Both the position numbers and the translations under genes were made by a program. From HKST-UBA85 sp035654775 (lineage in GTDB: Bacteria > Bacteroidota > Bacteroidia > Flavobacteriales > Flavobacteriaceae), in contig DASRWB010000033.1 of the NCBI GenBank assembly GCA_035654775.1, positions 1 to 64,000 of the forward strand: 64,000 nucleotides of DNA, written 5' to 3'. Shown in pieces: positions 35,301 to 44,720 of this stretch. Every line of letters starts with the position of its first letter. Position 1 is the stretch's first letter. The notes beneath the pieces were generated by a model, which worked only from the letters and a program-made list of their open reading frames with translations, was not told the origin of the DNA and made no database searches.

Positions 35301-35912
35301 ATGCAAATTACTTCAGCTGAATTTATAATGAGCAATTCAGACGTTAAAAAATGCCCTTCCAGTGCGCTGCCGGAGTATGCTTTTATAGGAAGAAGTAACG
35401 TTGGTAAATCTTCGCTTATAAACATGCTGGTCAACCGTAAAAATCTTGCAAAAACATCAGGAAAACCGGGAAAAACTCAATTGATAAATCATTTTTTGAT
35501 AAACAAAAACTGGCATTTAGTAGATTTACCGGGATATGGATATGCCAAAGTTTCCAAATCGGCCAAAAAGAAATTTCAAAAGTTTATCACAGACTATTTT
35601 AATCATCGTAAAGAACTTGTATCCGGTTTTGTATTAATTGATATCAGGCATGAGCCTCAGACGATAGACTTAGAATTTATGCAATGGCTTGGTGAAAACT
35701 TTATTCCTTTTTCAATAATTTTCACAAAAGCCGATAAATTGAAGCCCAAAGCCATTGAACGAAATATTACACATTATCAAAATATACTATTACAAACCTG
35801 GGAAGAAGTTCCAAAGTATTTTATTACTTCTTCTAGTAAGAGTCTGGGAAAGGAAGATGTACTTTCGTATATAAACACATTAAATCAGCAATTTTTTTCC
35901 CTTAATTCTTAA
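35301..35912 (+). CDS. engB: Ribosome biogenesis GTPase EngB (YihA/YsxC)
   Basis: Essential TRAFAC GTPase of large ribosomal subunit maturation. G motifs in order are G1 GRSNVGKSSLI (about residue 31), G2 GKPGKTQLIN, G3 DLPGYGYAKV, G4 FTKADKL and G5 TSSSKSLG. 203 residues. The last 11 bases overlap the convergent ABC permease gene. Confidence 0.96.
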   Translation: MQITSAEFIMSNSDVKKCPSSALPEYAFIGRSNVGKSSLINMLVNRKNLAKTSGKPGKTQLINHFLINKNWHLVDLPGYGYAKVSKSAKKKFQKFITDYFNHRKELVSGFVLIDIRHEPQTIDLEFMQWLGENFIPFSIIFTKADKLKPKAIERNITHYQNILLQTWEEVPKYFITSSSKSLGKEDVLSYINTLNQQFFSLNS

Positions 35913-36990
35913 CATCCAATGCATCTCTTAGTGCATTGCCTATTAACATAAATGCCATAACCAGACTCATTATGCAAAGTCCGGGAATAACAGCCAAATA
36001 AGGTTTTCCGAGAATAATGTAGTTGTAATGATCTTTAATCATGGCGCCCCAACTTGCCATAGGCGGCTGCGCTCCAATACCTAAAAAACTCAATCCGCTT
36101 TCTATTAAAATGGCAGCTGCAAAATTTGCTGCTGCTATAACGATTACAGGTGCCAAAATATTTGGAAGAATATGCTTTGTAATGATTCTGAGGTTACTAA
36201 ATCCCAATGCCCGAGCTGCTGTTACAAACTGCATTTCTTTAACACTTATCACCTGACCTCTTACCACTCTTGCCACTTCTACCCACATAGTTAACCCAAC
36301 GGCTATAAAAACCTGCCAAAATCCCTTACCCAAAGCAAGCGTAATAGCTATTACCAATAATAAAGTTGGTATAGACCACGTAACGTTTATTAACCACATG
36401 ATGAAAGTGTCTGTTGCACCTCCAAAATACCCCGCAATACTTCCTAAAAAAATTCCAATAACAAGCGATATAAAAACCGAAATAAAGCCAATTGAAAACG
36501 AAATTCTGGCTCCTACCAACACTCTACTTAGTAAGTCTCTGCCATATTTATCGGTACCTAAAAGAAATGTTTTTTCTTTTATATACGCTTTTTCATTATT
36601 TATCAAAAAATCGGCTGAGATGGTTTTTGTTATGCCGTCAAGTCCGTCTGAAGCATATTCTGTATAGGTTAGGGTTTCTTTATCCAGTTGATAAGAAGAT
36701 ATGGGTATTTCTGTATTGGTATTGATTTCCCCGAACATGAATTTTGAAAATGTAGTTTGATTGGATTCTATTGCTGAAGGTATTGTAAGCATGAGCACTT
36801 TAAATCCCGGTGGCTTAGAGTGAATAGAAAGATGCATTTGATTTGCATTTTGAGAGCTGTCCGGTGCTAAAACATAAGCAAATAATGAAAGTAAGGCCAC
36901 AAGTACTATAAAACCCAAACTAAAAACGCCCCAAAAATTCTTTTTAAATTTTTGGAGCGCTATTGCACTCAATGAGTTTGTGTGCTTCAT
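35902..36990 (-). CDS. Oligopeptide-type ABC transporter permease (OppC/DppC family)
   Basis: Inner-membrane permease of a peptide/nickel-type ABC importer. The first helix (about residues 22-46) is followed by an extracytoplasmic stretch of roughly 100 residues. The transport domain comes next, starting at LGTDKYGRDLLSRVLVGARIS and with the ATPase-contacting EAA loop near AARALGFSNLRIITKHILPN. Family end blocks (GLSFLGIGAQPPMASWG) are present. 362 residues against about 300 in E. coli OppC; the extra length is the post-helix-1 segment. No partner permease, ATPase or binding protein gene is next to it, so it is an orphan here. Confidence 0.9.
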   Translation of the reverse strand: MKHTNSLSAIALQKFKKNFWGVFSLGFIVLVALLSLFAYVLAPDSSQNANQMHLSIHSKPPGFKVLMLTIPSAIESNQTTFSKFMFGEINTNTEIPISSYQLDKETLTYTEYASDGLDGITKTISADFLINNEKAYIKEKTFLLGTDKYGRDLLSRVLVGARISFSIGFISVFISLVIGIFLGSIAGYFGGATDTFIMWLINVTWSIPTLLLVIAITLALGKGFWQVFIAVGLTMWVEVARVVRGQVISVKEMQFVTAARALGFSNLRIITKHILPNILAPVIVIAAANFAAAILIESGLSFLGIGAQPPMASWGAMIKDHYNYIILGKPYLAVIPGLCIMSLVMAFMLIGNALRDALDVKN

Positions 36991-36996
36991 TACAGA

Positions 36997-39114
36997 TTAA
37001 TCTTTAATTGCGGCCACTTTTTTTATAGTATATGTCATTTTTAGGTCTTCCAGCACGTTTAGCGCTTCTTCCACATAGACATCTTTACTTAAGTTTTCGT
37101 GCCAACGAACACGCTTTTCTTTTAGAATGGTATCTTGTTCAAATAAACGTTGTTCGTAGGGTAATGAATTGAAAGTTAAATTTGATGAGTATTCTGATAA
37201 TTTATCAAAGCGCTGAGCTTCCATTTCATTACGTTCTATTCGCTCTTTGTAGCTTTGGTAGTCTAGCGGAATGGACGTGACATCCATGTTTTTCTTTATC
37301 CACTTTGCATTTTCTTCAATCAAAACCAATTGTTCGTTATCGCTCATGCGTTGTTTACTTTTCTTTATGGTATTTTCATAATCAAAGTAACTATCCCAAA
37401 TGACGTAATCAACGGCATCAATTTTATCCCATGGCAATGGATTTTCCTGGTCTTTTTCTCCAATGTCAATATAACTGTATCGGTCCGGTACAACTACGTC
37501 ACTCTTTACACCTTCCAGTTGGGTCGAACCGCCGTTAACCCGATAAAATTTTTGGGTAGTAAGCTTTAAAGCCCCTAAATCTCCTTCTGTATTTCCTCTG
37601 ACTGCCTGGTTTAAATCAAAAACTCTCTGGACAGTACCTTTACCATAGGTTTGCTTACCGCCGATGATAATGGCTCTTTTATAATCCTGCATCGCTGCAG
37701 CTAATATTTCTGAAGCCGAAGCCGACAATTCGTTTACCAAAATCACCAATGGTCCATCCCAAACAATAGATTTGTCTTTATCTTTTAAGACATCTTGGGG
37801 TTGCCCGGTAGATTTTACTTGAACTATAGGACCATCTTTAATAAATAATCCGGCAATTTCTACAACGGTTTGCAAAGAGCCTCCACCATTATTTCTCAAG
37901 TCCAGCACTAGGCCTTCGATGTTTTGTTCTTTGAGTCTTTCAATTTCTATTTTTACATCTGTGGCCGCATTTTTACTAGAATAGTCATTAAAATCGGCAT
38001 AAAAACTAGGCAGATCTATAATTCCAAAGCGCTTGTTATTTTTGTCTACAATTGATGATTTTGCGTAGGTTTCTTCCAACTCGACAAGATCTCTGGTTAT
38101 GGTAATGTCTTTAATGGTTCCATCTACTTTTTTGACCGTAAGAATAACCTTGGTGCCTTTTGGACCTTTAATTAATTTTATGGCTTCATCCAATCGCATT
38201 CCTACAATGTTTACCGGCTGTTCTTCATCTTCTTGCCTTACCTTGGTAATAATATCTCCCACTTCCAGCTCTTGGCCTCTCCATGCCGGGCCACCTGAAA
38301 TAAGTTCTACTATTTTAGTATCGTCCATTCGCTTTTGGAGTCTGGCACCAATACCTTCCAATTTTCCCGACATTTGTTGGTCAAAACGGTCTTTTACCTC
38401 GGGCGCAAAATACAGTGTGTGTGGATCGTAATTTAAAACTATCGCATTTATATATACTGCAAACCAGTCTTTTCGTATCAAGTCATCTACATCATCAAAG
38501 TACATATCTACGGAACGTTTGGTTTCCATGCGAGCTTCTTCTTCTAATTTAGCTAAAGTTTCTGCTGAAGCTGTATCGTCTTGGTTTTCGCTTATTAAAT
38601 CATAATAGGAACCAATAGTTGCATATTTTAGTTGCTTTCTCCAGCGCTCGCGCATCTCTTTACTGTTTGTCACATAGTCTACATTTTCGTAATCTACATT
38701 TATTTCTTCTTCTCTGGAAAAGTCAAAAGGTATAGCCAACACACTTTGATAGAGCAACTTTGATTCTTCTATACGCTGTACCAAGCGCTGATGTGTAAGG
38801 TTAAAGAACGAAATATCTGTTTCTTTTAGCTGATCATCAATTTGTGTTTTGTACATTTCAAACTCCTCAATATCAGACTTGTAGAAATAACGTTTTAGTG
38901 GGTCTAGGTTTTCCAAATAAGCGGTAAACACTTCTTCTGAAAAAGTATCATCTACCTCTTTGGGGTCAAAGTGCAGTTTTTCCAATACATAAGTAACTAT
39001 TTGTATAAGTAGTTTATCTTTATCCGGATCACTAAACGTTTTGGTAGTAAAACTACAGGATGCAAAGGCTAATAAAAGCCCCAACAATAAAATATGGTAA
39101 TTCCTTTTCAACAT
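36997..39114 (-). CDS. prc: Tail-specific protease Prc (C-terminal processing peptidase, S41A)
   Basis: Periplasmic serine protease that trims or degrades proteins from their C-terminus. There is a signal with a lipobox (LAFASC), an N-terminal helical domain (about residues 40-240), a PDZ domain (about 245-345) and an S41 core. The core has the catalytic Ser in ELSASASEI, an Asp 11 residues later and the Lys in TYGKGTVQ, aligning with E. coli Tsp Ser430/Asp441/Lys455. A C-terminal helical extension (about 540-705) completes the fold. The frame also permits a start at 39126; the ATG at 39114 (MLKRNYHILLLG) gives a normal signal peptide and 705 residues. Confidence 0.93.
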   Translation of the reverse strand: MLKRNYHILLLGLLLAFASCSFTTKTFSDPDKDKLLIQIVTYVLEKLHFDPKEVDDTFSEEVFTAYLENLDPLKRYFYKSDIEEFEMYKTQIDDQLKETDISFFNLTHQRLVQRIEESKLLYQSVLAIPFDFSREEEINVDYENVDYVTNSKEMRERWRKQLKYATIGSYYDLISENQDDTASAETLAKLEEEARMETKRSVDMYFDDVDDLIRKDWFAVYINAIVLNYDPHTLYFAPEVKDRFDQQMSGKLEGIGARLQKRMDDTKIVELISGGPAWRGQELEVGDIITKVRQEDEEQPVNIVGMRLDEAIKLIKGPKGTKVILTVKKVDGTIKDITITRDLVELEETYAKSSIVDKNNKRFGIIDLPSFYADFNDYSSKNAATDVKIEIERLKEQNIEGLVLDLRNNGGGSLQTVVEIAGLFIKDGPIVQVKSTGQPQDVLKDKDKSIVWDGPLVILVNELSASASEILAAAMQDYKRAIIIGGKQTYGKGTVQRVFDLNQAVRGNTEGDLGALKLTTQKFYRVNGGSTQLEGVKSDVVVPDRYSYIDIGEKDQENPLPWDKIDAVDYVIWDSYFDYENTIKKSKQRMSDNEQLVLIEENAKWIKKNMDVTSIPLDYQSYKERIERNEMEAQRFDKLSEYSSNLTFNSLPYEQRLFEQDTILKEKRVRWHENLSKDVYVEEALNVLEDLKMTYTIKKVAAIKD

Positions 39115-39262
39115 CTTGGGTAACATTTTTTGTAAGATACTAAATTAAAGAAAAAACTATGCCAATAAAATTAACCGGGATTAATTTTTTGTTAAAGTAG
39201 TTAAAATGTTTTTTCGCCGGTAATTGCTTATTTTAGCCTTATGAATTAAGAATTACCAGCAG

Positions 39263-40036
39263 ATGAAGAAAAAACCCCTTATTCTAGTAACCAATGACGA
39301 CGGTATAACCGCACCGGGAATTAAAGCCCTTATTGCAGCCATGAAACCCTTGGGCGATGTGGTAGTAGTGGCTCCGGACAGTCCACAAAGCGGTGCAGGA
39401 CATGCCATTACCGTAAACTCTACACTATATATCGAGCGGTTAAATATGGAAGACATAAGTGAAATTTACAGTTGTTCCGGTACACCGACAGATTGTGTAA
39501 AAATAGCCATCAAAGAAATTCTTGGTCGAAAACCCGATTTGTGTGTTTCAGGAATTAATCACGGATCAAATTCATCTATAAATGTGATTTACTCCGGTAC
39601 CATGAGCGCTGCCATTGAAGCCGGTATTGAAGGCATTCCTGCAATTGGCTTCTCTTTGTTAGACTACAGCTGGAATGCCAATTTTAATGCGGCCAAAAAA
39701 TACGCAACCCTTATCGCTTCTGAAGTTCTTCAAAACAAACTTCAAGAAGGTGTAATTTTGAATGTAAATATCCCTAATGCTGCTGAAAGCGAAGTAAAAG
39801 GAATAAAAATTTGCCGGCAAGCCAAAGGGAACTGGATTGAAGAATTTGACAAAAGAGTAAGTCCAATGGGGCGTGATTATTACTGGCTTACCGGAAAATT
39901 TACTAATTTAGACAAAGGCGAAGATACCGACGAATGGGCACTGCAAAACAACTATGTTTCTGTCGTTCCTGTGCAGTTCGATTTAACCGCTCATCACTAT
40001 ATTCAAACCCTTAACACCTGGAATTTTAATGATTAA
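39263..40036 (+). CDS. surE: 5'/3'-nucleotidase SurE
   Basis: Survival protein SurE, a metal-dependent nucleoside monophosphate phosphatase. The N-terminal VTNDDGITAPGIKAL contains the metal-binding Asp pair. PDSPQSGAGHAITV, SGTPTDCVKIA, SGINHGSNSSINVIYSGTM (the catalytic Asn/Ser loop) and GIPAIGFSL follow. 257 residues. The 3' end overlaps the next gene by 8 bases, so it heads a surE - small membrane protein - lpxB - NlpC/P60 - comEC transcription unit. Confidence 0.95.
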   Translation: MKKKPLILVTNDDGITAPGIKALIAAMKPLGDVVVVAPDSPQSGAGHAITVNSTLYIERLNMEDISEIYSCSGTPTDCVKIAIKEILGRKPDLCVSGINHGSNSSINVIYSGTMSAAIEAGIEGIPAIGFSLLDYSWNANFNAAKKYATLIASEVLQNKLQEGVILNVNIPNAAESEVKGIKICRQAKGNWIEEFDKRVSPMGRDYYWLTGKFTNLDKGEDTDEWALQNNYVSVVPVQFDLTAHHYIQTLNTWNFND

Positions 40037-40313
40037 AAAAGAATTATTGATTGGCATTTGTGTAGGTCTTATTGCGAACCTAACCGGACTTATTTTGGCA
40101 GCGATTCTACTGGGCAATTCCATGGATTTTATGAACACTTTGGAAGCTGCAAAAGCGAATGACTTTTTAACTAAGCTTATAAGCTTAGGTGCCATTTTAA
40201 ATCTCGTTGCTTTCTTTGTCTTTATAAAAAAAAAGCAAGACTACAGAGCGAGAGGTGTACTTTTGGTTACGGTATTCATTGCTGTTTTCACTTTTGTATT
40301 TAAGTTTATTTAA
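40029..40313 (+). CDS. Small inner-membrane protein of unknown function
   Basis: 94 residues with three hydrophobic helices (about residues 7-28, 48-64 and 76-93) and short polar loops, including the Lys/Arg-rich KKKQDYRARG between helices 2 and 3. I do not recognise a named family. The 8-base overlap with surE and the 8-base gap to lpxB show that it is a real, translationally coupled gene. By context it may relate to envelope or lipid A synthesis, but nothing in the sequence shows this. Confidence 0.75.
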   Translation: MIKKELLIGICVGLIANLTGLILAAILLGNSMDFMNTLEAAKANDFLTKLISLGAILNLVAFFVFIKKKQDYRARGVLLVTVFIAVFTFVFKFI

Positions 40314-40321
40314 AAAATGCT

Positions 40322-41461
40322 ATGAAATATTACATTATTGCAGGTGAAGCTTCCGGAGATTTGCATGGTGCAAACTTAATGAAGGCATTGATAAATAAAG
40401 ACGTTGATGCCGAATTTAAATTTTGGGGCGGCGACTTGATGCAAGATGTAAGCAACAACCTGGTAAAGCACTATAAAGAGCTCGCCTTTATGGGATTTTA
40501 TGAGGTTGTCATGAATTTACGAACCATTTTTAAAAATATTCAATTCTGTAAAGAAGACATTAAAGCGTTTAATCCGGACACCGTTATTTTCATTGATTAT
40601 CCGGGTTTTAATTTACGTATTGCCAAATGGGCTAAACAAAACGGCTATAATACACAGTACTATATATCGCCGCAACTTTGGGCATGGAAAGAAAGTAGAA
40701 TTAAGCAAATCAAAAGGGATATTGACCAAATGTATGTTATTTTGCCTTTTGAAAAAGACTTCTATGAAAAAAAACACCGGTTTCCGGTTCATTTCGTTGG
40801 ACATCCTCTTATTGATGCCATAGCCCAAAAAGAGCAAGTTGATGAATATAGTTTTAGAGCTGCTAATGAACTCAACGAGAAACCCATAATTGCCCTTTTA
40901 CCCGGTAGTCGAAAACAGGAAATAAGCAAAATGCTTTCTGTTATGTTGAGTGTGGTAGACCATTTTCCTAAATACCAGTTTGTAATTGCCGGTGCACCAA
41001 GTCAGGAGTATGCGTTTTACCAAAAATTCATCAAAAACACCCGAGTAAAATTTATTTCAAACAATACCTACAATTTATTGAGTATAGCGTATGCCGCTTT
41101 AGTAACGTCAGGAACGGCTACCTTAGAAACCGCTTTGTTTAAAGTTCCTGAAGTGGTCTGTTACAAAGGAAGCTGGTTGTCATACCAAATCGGGAAACGA
41201 CTGGTGAAACACATTCGGTACATCTCTTTGGTAAATTTAATACTTGACAAAGAAGCCGTAAAGGAACTTATTCAAGACCAATTCAATCCCAAAAACCTAA
41301 AACAAGAACTGTCAAAAATTCTGGATGCTGATAGGCGTAATACACTTTTTTTGGACTATTATGAATTAGAAAAAAAGCTTGGCGGAAAAGGAGCGAGTAA
41401 TAAAACTGCTGAACTCATCTATAAAAACAGTAAAAAACACAAAAAACTACAGCCTAACTAA
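40322..41461 (+). CDS. lpxB: Lipid-A-disaccharide synthase
   Basis: Membrane-associated GT19 glycosyltransferase that condenses UDP-2,3-diacylglucosamine with lipid X in lipid A synthesis. N-terminal IIAGEASGDLHGANLM, then FWGGDLM, FIDYPGFNLRIAKWAK, YYISPQLWAWKESRIKQIK, FVGHPLID, ALLPGSRKQEI and VTSGTATLETAL are all family blocks. 379 residues. It shows that the organism makes LPS with a Raetz-pathway lipid A, consistent with lptC elsewhere in the window. Confidence 0.96.
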   Translation: MKYYIIAGEASGDLHGANLMKALINKDVDAEFKFWGGDLMQDVSNNLVKHYKELAFMGFYEVVMNLRTIFKNIQFCKEDIKAFNPDTVIFIDYPGFNLRIAKWAKQNGYNTQYYISPQLWAWKESRIKQIKRDIDQMYVILPFEKDFYEKKHRFPVHFVGHPLIDAIAQKEQVDEYSFRAANELNEKPIIALLPGSRKQEISKMLSVMLSVVDHFPKYQFVIAGAPSQEYAFYQKFIKNTRVKFISNNTYNLLSIAYAALVTSGTATLETALFKVPEVVCYKGSWLSYQIGKRLVKHIRYISLVNLILDKEAVKELIQDQFNPKNLKQELSKILDADRRNTLFLDYYELEKKLGGKGASNKTAELIYKNSKKHKKLQPN

Positions 41462-41463
41462 AA

Positions 41464-42003
41464 ATGAACACTTCCTATTTTAAAATATTTTCTTTTTCCC
41501 TGATTCTCCTGTTATTTGCATATAGCTGTAAATCTTCAAAACGCACTAAAAATACATCTGTAAAAAACGCATCAACTCTATCTACCAACAACCACTCGCC
41601 AAGCTCGCATACAGAAGAATCTATTGCCGAACCTATTATTAAAAAAGCCCAAACCTTTGAAGGTGTCAAGTATAAATACGGCGGAATGGACAAAAGAGGA
41701 ATGGATTGTTCCGGTTTAGTTACTACCGCTTTTAAAACCCAAAACATTATTCTGCCCAGAACAACTTCTGAACTTTCTACCTACGGAAACTGGATAGATT
41801 TAAAAGAAATTAAAAAAGGAGATTTGTTGTTTTTTGCCACTCAAAAAAATAGCCGAACCGTAAATCATGTCGGGATTGTTACCAACACAAGATTGGGTGA
41901 AGTAGAATTTATTCATTCTACTACGAGTCAAGGTGTCATTACTTCAAAACTCTCTGAAAAATATTGGTATTTTGCTTTTGTTCAGGCAAGACGTATTTTG
42001 TAA
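41464..42003 (+). CDS. NlpC/P60-family lipoprotein, putative peptidoglycan hydrolase
   Basis: 179 residues. The signal has a lipobox (LLLFAYSC, Cys22), followed by a Ser/Asn-rich linker. The NlpC/P60 domain (about residues 57-179) has the catalytic Cys82 in MDCSGLV, His135 in VNHVGIV and polar His151 in FIHSTTSQG. Such enzymes cleave D-Glu-diaminopimelate or related bonds in stem peptides. It starts 2 bases after lpxB and ends 6 bases before comEC, so co-transcription is likely. Confidence 0.92.
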   Translation: MNTSYFKIFSFSLILLLFAYSCKSSKRTKNTSVKNASTLSTNNHSPSSHTEESIAEPIIKKAQTFEGVKYKYGGMDKRGMDCSGLVTTAFKTQNIILPRTTSELSTYGNWIDLKEIKKGDLLFFATQKNSRTVNHVGIVTNTRLGEVEFIHSTTSQGVITSKLSEKYWYFAFVQARRIL

Positions 42004-42009
42004 CCTAAC

Positions 42010-44037
42010 ATGAAACTGCTTAATTTTAATATCATTAAGCTTACTTTGTGCCTTATTCTCGGCATTGTATTTTCCTATTGCTTTGCTCCAACTCTTGAAA
42101 ACATCGTTTTTGGGCTTTTGCTGTCTACCGTTGTATTTTGTTCTCTTTACTTCTGGCAACACCGCAAATTTCAACAGCCTGTTTGGTTTGGGGTTTTTAC
42201 CTTTATTACATTTTTCTTCATTGGAATTTTGGTTCATACTTTAAATACTGAAAAAATATACAGCTCGCATTACACTAACCTTTTAAAAACCAAAACGCCT
42301 CAAATCTTGGTATTAAAAATAAAAGAACGTTTAAAACCCGGACTTTATCACGAGAAATATATTGCTGAAGTTTTAAAAATTGATACCGTATCTGCTTCCG
42401 GTAAACTGTTACTGAATGTAGCTAAAGATTCTACTGCAACCACCTACCCGGTAGATTATGTTATTTCGGGTAAGCTGGAACTAAACCCAATACAGTCACC
42501 TTTAAATCCGCATCAATTTGATTACCGTTTATATTTAGAAAAAGACCATGTCTATCAGCAGGTTTTTGCCGAAAGTAAAGCGCTTCAGGTTATGGGCAAG
42601 CACGTTTCAACAATATACGGGATGGCTGACAAGTTGCGACATTTTATCAATGAAAAATTAAAAGCACATCATTTCAGTCCAAGCGAACTGGCCTTAATAA
42701 ACGCTTTGCTTATGGGTCAACGACAAGAAATAGAAAAAGAAATTTACACCCATTATGTAAATGCCGGAGCTGTACATATACTTGCCATCTCAGGCTTACA
42801 TATAGGTATTATTCTTTTGCTTTTGAATGCATTTTTCAAGCCATTAACACATCTGAAATACGGCTTTGTTATCCGAACGGTGTTGCTTGTGGTTATTCTA
42901 TGGTGTTTTGCTTTGGTCGCCGGATTTTCACCTTCAGTAACCCGAGCTGTCACTATGTTTACTATAATTGCCATTGCTATAAACATGAAGCGACCTACCA
43001 ATATTTACAATACACTGGCTATTTCCATGTTTATCATTCTGTTGTTTAAGCCTATGTTTTTATTTGAGGTTGGTTTTCAGTTGAGTTATATGGCTGTTTT
43101 AGGTATTGTTTCTGTTCAACCTGTACTTTATCGAATGCTTCCCAAACCCAGGTGGAAACTTTTTGATATTCCTTGGAAGGTTTTTACAGTAACTGTAGCT
43201 GCACAGTTTGGCATATTACCAATAAGTTTGTTTTACTTCCACCAGTTTCCGGGATTGTTTTTTTTGACGAACCTCATTATTATTCCCTTTCTAGGAATCA
43301 TTTTGGGGTTGGGCATATTAATCCTTATAATGGCTGCTTTTAACATTCTGCCATATTTTCTTTCTTCGTTGTACGGCGAGATTTTAAGCGGCATGAGTCG
43401 TTTTGTGTCGTGGGTTGCGGCAAAAGAAGCTTTTTTACTTGAAAATATAGCCTTTGGTTCAACCGAACTTGTCGTGTTTTATTTTCTTATCTTTTCGATA
43501 GTTTTATTCGTTACAAAACCCAATCCTCAAAAGTTTATTACGGTACTTGTAGCGATTGTTGCGGTACAATTAAGCAGTCTTTACAGAATGCATAGTTCAA
43601 ACACTTCTTCTCTTATTGTATTTCATAAAAGCCGGCATAGCGTGTTGGGTATTAAAGAAAAAAACCGCTTAAAAGTATACCATACCTTACCTTCATTGGA
43701 AAATGAGATGTTTATCAAAAATTTCCGTACAGGTGAGTTTATTAAACACTTTGAAGAAGATAGTATGTATTCTGCTTTTCACTTTAAAAACACCCATATT
43801 CTTGTGGTAGACAGCTTAGGAGTTTACCCTAAAAAAACGTTTATTCCGGATTATGTTTTGTTAAGAAATTCGCCTAAAATTAACCTAAACCGTTTAATCG
43901 ATTCTATACATCCGAAGCAAATAATTGCAGACGGAAGCAACTACAAAAGCTATGTAAACCGATGGAAAGCTACCTGCAAAAAAAGAAAACTCCCTTTTCA
44001 TAATACGAATGAAAAAGGAGCTTTTGTTATAAAATAA
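42010..44037 (+). CDS. comEC: ComEC/Rec2 DNA-uptake channel protein
   Basis: Polytopic inner-membrane protein that passes single-stranded DNA into the cytoplasm during transformation. There is an N-terminal domain with periplasmic OB-like region (about residues 80-200), then the competence core with NALLMGQRQEI, VHILAISGLHIGIILLLLN and GFSPSVTRA. Several further membrane helices follow to about residue 520. The C-terminal about 150 residues are soluble but too short and lacking HxHxDH, so the metallo-beta-lactamase part seen in B. subtilis ComEC is reduced. 675 residues. Confidence 0.92.
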   Translation: MKLLNFNIIKLTLCLILGIVFSYCFAPTLENIVFGLLLSTVVFCSLYFWQHRKFQQPVWFGVFTFITFFFIGILVHTLNTEKIYSSHYTNLLKTKTPQILVLKIKERLKPGLYHEKYIAEVLKIDTVSASGKLLLNVAKDSTATTYPVDYVISGKLELNPIQSPLNPHQFDYRLYLEKDHVYQQVFAESKALQVMGKHVSTIYGMADKLRHFINEKLKAHHFSPSELALINALLMGQRQEIEKEIYTHYVNAGAVHILAISGLHIGIILLLLNAFFKPLTHLKYGFVIRTVLLVVILWCFALVAGFSPSVTRAVTMFTIIAIAINMKRPTNIYNTLAISMFIILLFKPMFLFEVGFQLSYMAVLGIVSVQPVLYRMLPKPRWKLFDIPWKVFTVTVAAQFGILPISLFYFHQFPGLFFLTNLIIIPFLGIILGLGILILIMAAFNILPYFLSSLYGEILSGMSRFVSWVAAKEAFLLENIAFGSTELVVFYFLIFSIVLFVTKPNPQKFITVLVAIVAVQLSSLYRMHSSNTSSLIVFHKSRHSVLGIKEKNRLKVYHTLPSLENEMFIKNFRTGEFIKHFEEDSMYSAFHFKNTHILVVDSLGVYPKKTFIPDYVLLRNSPKINLNRLIDSIHPKQIIADGSNYKSYVNRWKATCKKRKLPFHNTNEKGAFVIK

Positions 44038-44045
44038 GGCTATAC

Positions 44046-44594
44046 TTAATTTGTAAACTGCGGGGTAAAAGCCTTGTAGTAATCGTTAAATTTTTGCTGC
44101 GTATCCATTGCTTTATGATCGTCATTCTTAAACATTTTAAGATACAACTCCAGCTGTTGTGGCTGTTTATAGCCAACTATGGGTGCTATTTTGTTTCCTT
44201 GTTCATCCAGGAAAACAATGGTAGGATAAGCACTTACTTCTAAATGTCTTGTTAGCTGGTGTACGGCATTACGCCTTTTAGCCAGTTCCGGTTTGTATCC
44301 GGGATTGGAAAAAGTGTTTCCATTATACGATACCACATCATTACCTTCGGCATTAAACTTTACGGCATAGTAATTCTTATTTACATATGCTACCACATCT
44401 TTATTCTGAAAAGTATTTTTATCCAGCATTTTACAAGGTCCACACCAGTTGGTGTACACATCCATCATAATTTTTTTTGGATTTTTCTTTTGAAGCGCCA
44501 CAGCTTCTTCAAGAGTTACCCAATTAATTTCCTGGGCAGTAACTTGAAGTAGTGTAGCAAAGGATAGTAGAAATAGGAAAAATGTTTTTTTCAT
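44046..44594 (-). CDS. Secreted thioredoxin-like protein
   Basis: 182 residues with a signal peptide (residues 1-20, ending LLQVTAQ) and a thioredoxin fold carrying the redox motif WCGPC at residues 50-54. A conserved cis-proline segment (SAYPTIVFLDEQGNKI) follows. It probably works in the periplasm as a disulfide reductase or isomerase (DUF255/TlpA-like). It converges with comEC, with only 8 bases between stops. Confidence 0.9.
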   Translation of the reverse strand: MKKTFFLFLLSFATLLQVTAQEINWVTLEEAVALQKKNPKKIMMDVYTNWCGPCKMLDKNTFQNKDVVAYVNKNYYAVKFNAEGNDVVSYNGNTFSNPGYKPELAKRRNAVHQLTRHLEVSAYPTIVFLDEQGNKIAPIVGYKQPQQLELYLKMFKNDDHKAMDTQQKFNDYYKAFTPQFTN

Positions 44595-44663
44595 AAGTAT
44601 TGTTTTTCTAATCTTGAATATTTTTTATCTGCTTTCATCTTAGTTGCAAAAGCTATGCCTAAC

Positions 44664-44694
44664 TTACAAAAAATGCTCCAAGAAAGGAGCATTT
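44664..44694 (-). terminator. Terminator after the distal POT transporter
   Basis: AAATGCTCC (44671-44679) and GGAGCATTT (44686-44694) form a 9-bp stem with a 6-base loop. On the minus strand the hairpin is followed by TTTTTG. It lies 27 bases past the transporter stop. Confidence 0.8.
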
Positions 44695-44720
44695 CGCAGT
44701 TATTTTAACTATTTTTTCGA

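Noticed and set aside
35902..36990. Complete peptide ABC import operon
   Set aside because: Neighbours are engB and prc; no ATPase, second permease or binding-protein gene lies nearby.
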